DNA of 24,610 nucleotides, taken from Isochrysis galbana. Lineage: Eukaryota > Haptophyta > Isochrysidales > Isochrysidaceae. Positions 21,825 to 24,610 of this stretch are shown here, piece by piece. Every line of letters begins with the position of its first letter. Position 1 is the stretch's first letter. The notes beneath the pieces were generated by a model. It had not been told where the DNA came from. It ran no database searches and worked only from the letters and a program-made list of their open reading frames with translations. The stretch covers positions 5,959,934-5,984,543 of the forward strand of contig CM030938.1 in the NCBI GenBank assembly GCA_018136815.1, written 5' to 3'. The position numbers and the translations under genes are program-made.

Positions 21825-24248
21825 GTGCGCCCCCTCAACGAGCTCGCCCTCGTCCGTTCCAGCCTGCCCTCCACCGTCGCAGCCGTCGACGTCGCCGTCC
21901 AAACTCTCGCCGACGCCGCCCCCCCGCCACCATCGCCAGCCACCGACAACACTCACACTACCCCTCCCACCATCGACGTTCCCATTGGCACCCGCCTCGA
22001 AGTCCTCTGGCCACACCGCGACGGCGACCTCGCCTCCGCCTGGTACACCGGCACCGTTGTCGACGCCCACACCTACACCACCGGCCGCCGTCGCCACACC
22101 ATCGCCTACGACGGCTACGCCGACGACACCTACGCGCACGACCTTGCCTCCTCCGATTTTCAATGGCGCCTCCTCGACACTAACAACAAACCAACCTCCG
22201 TCCCACCCACCCCCCGACCCGGACCCGTTACGCGGTCTCGCGCCGCCGCCTCAGCTTTCGCCGCCGCCGCCCTCGCCATGGAAGCCACCGTTGCGACGGA
22301 ACATGTCGCCGTTTACAACTCCATCCTCGAACACATCCTCGACGACGACGCCCTACCCTTCCTCGCCACTACCACCGACACGCTCGACGCTGCACGCGCA
22401 CGCCTCCTCGCCGCCTCCGCAGCTCTTCCCCCTCCGCCTTTCCTCCTCATCTCCCCCGCCCCTCCCGAGCTCTCGTGCCTCAAAGCCACACAAGAAGTCG
22501 TCGATGTCAACACCCCCTCCGGCCCCGCGCGCTTCACAGTGCCTGCCACCGCCCGTGAAGTTCTCGCATCGCCACAGCGCGATGCGTGGCTGGCCGCCGA
22601 TGAGAAAGCCCTCCACAGCATCCTCGCCTTCCCCGGAAATCGCCTCGTTCCCGTCTCCGTTCCCCGCGAACAGGGCATCCCCATCTCGCCGGTTGTCACC
22701 GCCCGCAAGATCAAGATCGACCCCGCCACTGGCGGGCTCGACGAGCGTAATCCTTTCAAATCCCGCCACTGCGCCGACGGCGGTCGTCAGCGAATCCTTC
22801 TCGAACGCTCCGGCGACCCATCCACCGCCCACATAATCACTTTCTCCTCCGTCGCCGATGACCTCACCATCAAAACCATCCTCGCCGACGCCGCCATCCG
22901 CGACCACGACCTCGCCAAAGCCGACGTGCCCAACGCATACATGAACGGCATCCGCCAACAACGGCCCCTCACCTACCTCGCCCTCCCCACCACCCTCGCT
23001 CATCTCACCGCCGACGACGGCTCGCCGCTCTGCGTCGAATGTGCTAGCTCCCTCTGGGGCGAGGAGCCGGCCGGACGCGAATGGCAGGACCGTCTCTACG
23101 CCGAGCTCGCCTCCCGCGGCTGGCTTCGCGCCGAAGACGTCAACGACCTATGGACCTTCGCCTCCCCAGGCGGCCTCTGCCGCCTCCTCCTCGTCGTCGA
23201 TGATCTTCTTTTCTCCGAAGATTCCGCCCTCGCCCGTCAGGTCAGCCGTGACCTCTGCGCCCACCTCTCCGCCCTCTTCGGCGATGTCCGCTATGACTCA
23301 GATCCTACCTCGTTCAAAGGCTTCTCCATCTCCCGCGACCGCGCTTCCCGCTCCCTCTCCCTCTCTATGCCCCAGAAAATCATCGAAGCCGCCCGACAAC
23401 ATCTCCCCGAGCTCCTCGACGGTCAGCCCCTCCCTCCGCTCCCCGTTGGCAAGAAACTCACCGACCTCGCAGACGGCCTCGATCTCGTTCCCCACGGTTC
23501 ACGCAAACTATCGCCGCTTCAGGTCCGCACCCAGCAGCTCATCGGATCGCTCAAATTCATCGAACTACTTCATCCGCGCATCTCCCTCCTCCTCCACCGC
23601 CTGTCATGCGTCATGTCCTCACCGCCCGCCGCGGCCTACGAGGTCGCGCGCGCCACCCTCGTCATCGCCCACCGCGAGAAAGACGTCGGCATCACGTACG
23701 GCGGCCTCGCCCTCTCTACCTCGCCGCGTTTCACCGCCGCCATCGCCGCGCACGTCGATACGTCCGAGCCCGCCCCCGCCCACCTCGAAGCTCTCGCCGA
23801 CGCAACTTGGGGCGACCGCAACATCTACGGCATCCTCTTGACCTTCGGCGGCGGGGCAATCCTTCACCAAACGAAGAAGCTCGCTCTCGTCGTCGACTCC
23901 TCCATGGAGGCAGAGGGCATCGCCTCCTGCAAAGCTGCTGAAAGTGTCTCGTACGCCCGCGAGATCCTACGCGCCATCGGCGTCCACCTCGACGGGCCCA
24001 CCCTCGTCGGCACCGACAACCTTGCAAACATGCGTGTCGGCTCCCTGCGCTCCGCTCCCTCCCGCGCCCGCCACTTCATGCGTCGCTATCACGTCCTTCT
24101 TCAACGCGTTGCGTCCGGCGAAGTCGCTCTACGTCACGTCGGCACCGAGCACATGGCCGCCGATTTCCTCACCAAATGGCTACCCAAGCGCAAGCTCGAT
24201 GCCTGCGTCCGCTACGCCACCAACGCATGGGCTCACGCGTCCGCCTGA
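21825..24248 (+). CDS. Copia-type Pol: Tudor-like domain, reverse transcriptase, RNase H
   Basis: The open frame has 807 codons counted from a GTG. It is open further left and lacks a good ATG there, so it is a 5'-truncated Pol. Residues about 50-118 resemble a small Tudor/SH3-like barrel (LEVLW...AWYTGTVVDAHTY...HTIAYDGYADDTY). RT: RDAWLAADEKALHSI, KADVPNAYMNG (catalytic D368) and LLLVVDDLLF (VVDD, 457-460, in place of YVDD). RNase H: ADATWGDR (D659), DSSMEAEG (E697), GTDNLANM (D731), and RARHFMRRYH...RHVGTEHMAADFLTKWL (D780). The SSMEAE and ADFLTK signatures are specific to Ty1/copia. The RT is divergent: FKSRHCADGGRQR replaces the usual FKARLVAKG block. All catalytic acidic residues are intact, so the domain may have been active recently. 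Confidence 0.9.
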   Translation: MRPLNELALVRSSLPSTVAAVDVAVQTLADAAPPPPSPATDNTHTTPPTIDVPIGTRLEVLWPHRDGDLASAWYTGTVVDAHTYTTGRRRHTIAYDGYADDTYAHDLASSDFQWRLLDTNNKPTSVPPTPRPGPVTRSRAAASAFAAAALAMEATVATEHVAVYNSILEHILDDDALPFLATTTDTLDAARARLLAASAALPPPPFLLISPAPPELSCLKATQEVVDVNTPSGPARFTVPATAREVLASPQRDAWLAADEKALHSILAFPGNRLVPVSVPREQGIPISPVVTARKIKIDPATGGLDERNPFKSRHCADGGRQRILLERSGDPSTAHIITFSSVADDLTIKTILADAAIRDHDLAKADVPNAYMNGIRQQRPLTYLALPTTLAHLTADDGSPLCVECASSLWGEEPAGREWQDRLYAELASRGWLRAEDVNDLWTFASPGGLCRLLLVVDDLLFSEDSALARQVSRDLCAHLSALFGDVRYDSDPTSFKGFSISRDRASRSLSLSMPQKIIEAARQHLPELLDGQPLPPLPVGKKLTDLADGLDLVPHGSRKLSPLQVRTQQLIGSLKFIELLHPRISLLLHRLSCVMSSPPAAAYEVARATLVIAHREKDVGITYGGLALSTSPRFTAAIAAHVDTSEPAPAHLEALADATWGDRNIYGILLTFGGGAILHQTKKLALVVDSSMEAEGIASCKAAESVSYAREILRAIGVHLDGPTLVGTDNLANMRVGSLRSAPSRARHFMRRYHVLLQRVASGEVALRHVGTEHMAADFLTKWLPKRKLDACVRYATNAWAHASA

Positions 24249-24322
24249 CCACCTCGCTCCTTTGCCCCGTCCCTCCCCGCCTTCTGCGCTGCGTTCGTCG
24301 CCCGGACACCGACTCTCGCATC

Positions 24323-24330
24323 GGGGGGGG
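24323..24330 (+). promoter_or_regulatory. Polypurine tract (plus-strand priming site)
   Basis: Eight G bases lie immediately before TG at 24331, about 75 bases after the Pol stop. This is the usual arrangement of a copia PPT and 3' LTR start. A second G7 run at 24342-24348, followed by TTGTTC, is an alternative. Confidence 0.55.
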
Positions 24331-24610
24331 TGTCGCGGGTAGGGGGGGTTGTTCATACCTCTTCGCATCTTTCCCGCCATTAGGTTTCCTCGCGTGACCC
24401 CCCTTCGTTGTCTAGTTCCGTATCACGCTCACCTTTCCCGCCCGCTCCCGATAGGATCGTCCCCTCACGTCCCTCTTTCCCAATTCTCGCCTCGTCCCTC
24501 CTTCCCTCTCTCCCCGTTCCCACTGAGTGTTTTCCGCCCACTGTCGTCTCTTTCTTTTCCCGCGCGTTCTCTCCTTTCCCCCCCCCCGCGTGTCTTCTCT
24601 CGTTCCGGTA
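24331..24610 (+). repeat. Probable 3' LTR start of the copia element (cut by window end)
   Basis: It begins TGTCGCGGGTAGGGGGGG and continues CT-rich to the window edge. No matching 5' LTR exists in the window because the element is 5' truncated, so the LTR call rests only on the PPT-TG context. Confidence 0.45.

Larger units (their letters stand above)
21671..24610 (+). mobile_element. Ty1/copia-type retrotransposon, 5' truncated, runs off the window
   Basis: It contains an RT-RNase H frame of copia type, a short 3' untranslated stretch, a G8 polypurine tract (24323-24330) and a TG at 24331 that probably opens the 3' LTR. Gag, protease and the integrase core are missing. The left edge abuts a LINE fragment at 21669-21671. 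The first ~150 bases read in a different frame from the main ORF, so one frame change is likely near 21765. Base composition is strongly C-rich at third codon positions. Confidence 0.85.

Noticed and set aside
21751..22836. 361-codon Ser/Pro-rich plus ORF overlapping copia Pol
   Set aside because: It is a shadow of the real 807-codon frame, where C-rich third positions leave the other frame open. It has no domain.

Overview
This is a repeat-rich nuclear window from a eukaryote with short spliceosomal introns. One of its two cellular genes encodes a ciliary transition-zone protein (B9D1), so the organism is very probably flagellated or ciliated. A GC-rich unicellular alga or protist fits best. 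I cannot name the lineage from sequence alone.

Layout. (1) Positions 1-13098 hold a very large Ty3/gypsy-type LTR retrotransposon on the minus strand. A ~0.62 kb direct repeat (1-619 and 12471-13098) bounds it. Reading right to left it carries a 930-codon Gag frame ending in one in-frame TAG, and then a Pol frame that continues in the same frame for about 5.7 kb. Pol contains a Ser/Pro/Glu-rich leader, a phage-like cytosine-methyltransferase-type domain, an aspartic protease and a reverse transcriptase. RNase H and integrase (DD35E) follow but are split over several frames. (2) 13099-13715 is a LINE reverse-transcriptase remnant into which the LTR element appears to have landed. (3) 13716-16289 has no convincing gene. 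It holds perfect hairpins, an array of seven CCCCCGA/TCGGGGG hairpin units, two copies of a dispersed repeat with a TATAAAA hairpin core, microsatellites and an AT-rich island. (4) 16290-17030 is an intact, intronless PHOSPHO-type HAD phosphatase gene (minus). (5) 17798-17983 is another LINE fragment, followed by a third copy of the dispersed repeat. (6) 19033-19841 is a two-exon B9D1 gene (minus) whose splice junction can be placed to the base. (7) 20280-21177 is a non-autonomous hAT-like transposon with 21-bp terminal inverted repeats and an 8-bp target duplication. (8) 21241-21668 is a LINE fragment (plus), abutting a 5'-truncated Ty1/copia element at 21671-24610 with an open 807-codon RT-RNase H frame, polypurine tract and probable start of the 3' LTR.

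The most unusual feature is the methyltransferase-like domain embedded in the Gag-Pol frame, with its catalytic Pro-Pro-Cys, Glu-Asn-Pro and Arg-x-Arg motifs intact. Next are the amber-codon Gag/Pol boundary, the hairpin-unit array, and the sharp contrast between about 8.5 kb of open frame and a heavily frameshifted last 2 kb of the same element. That contrast may reflect assembly quality rather than biology.
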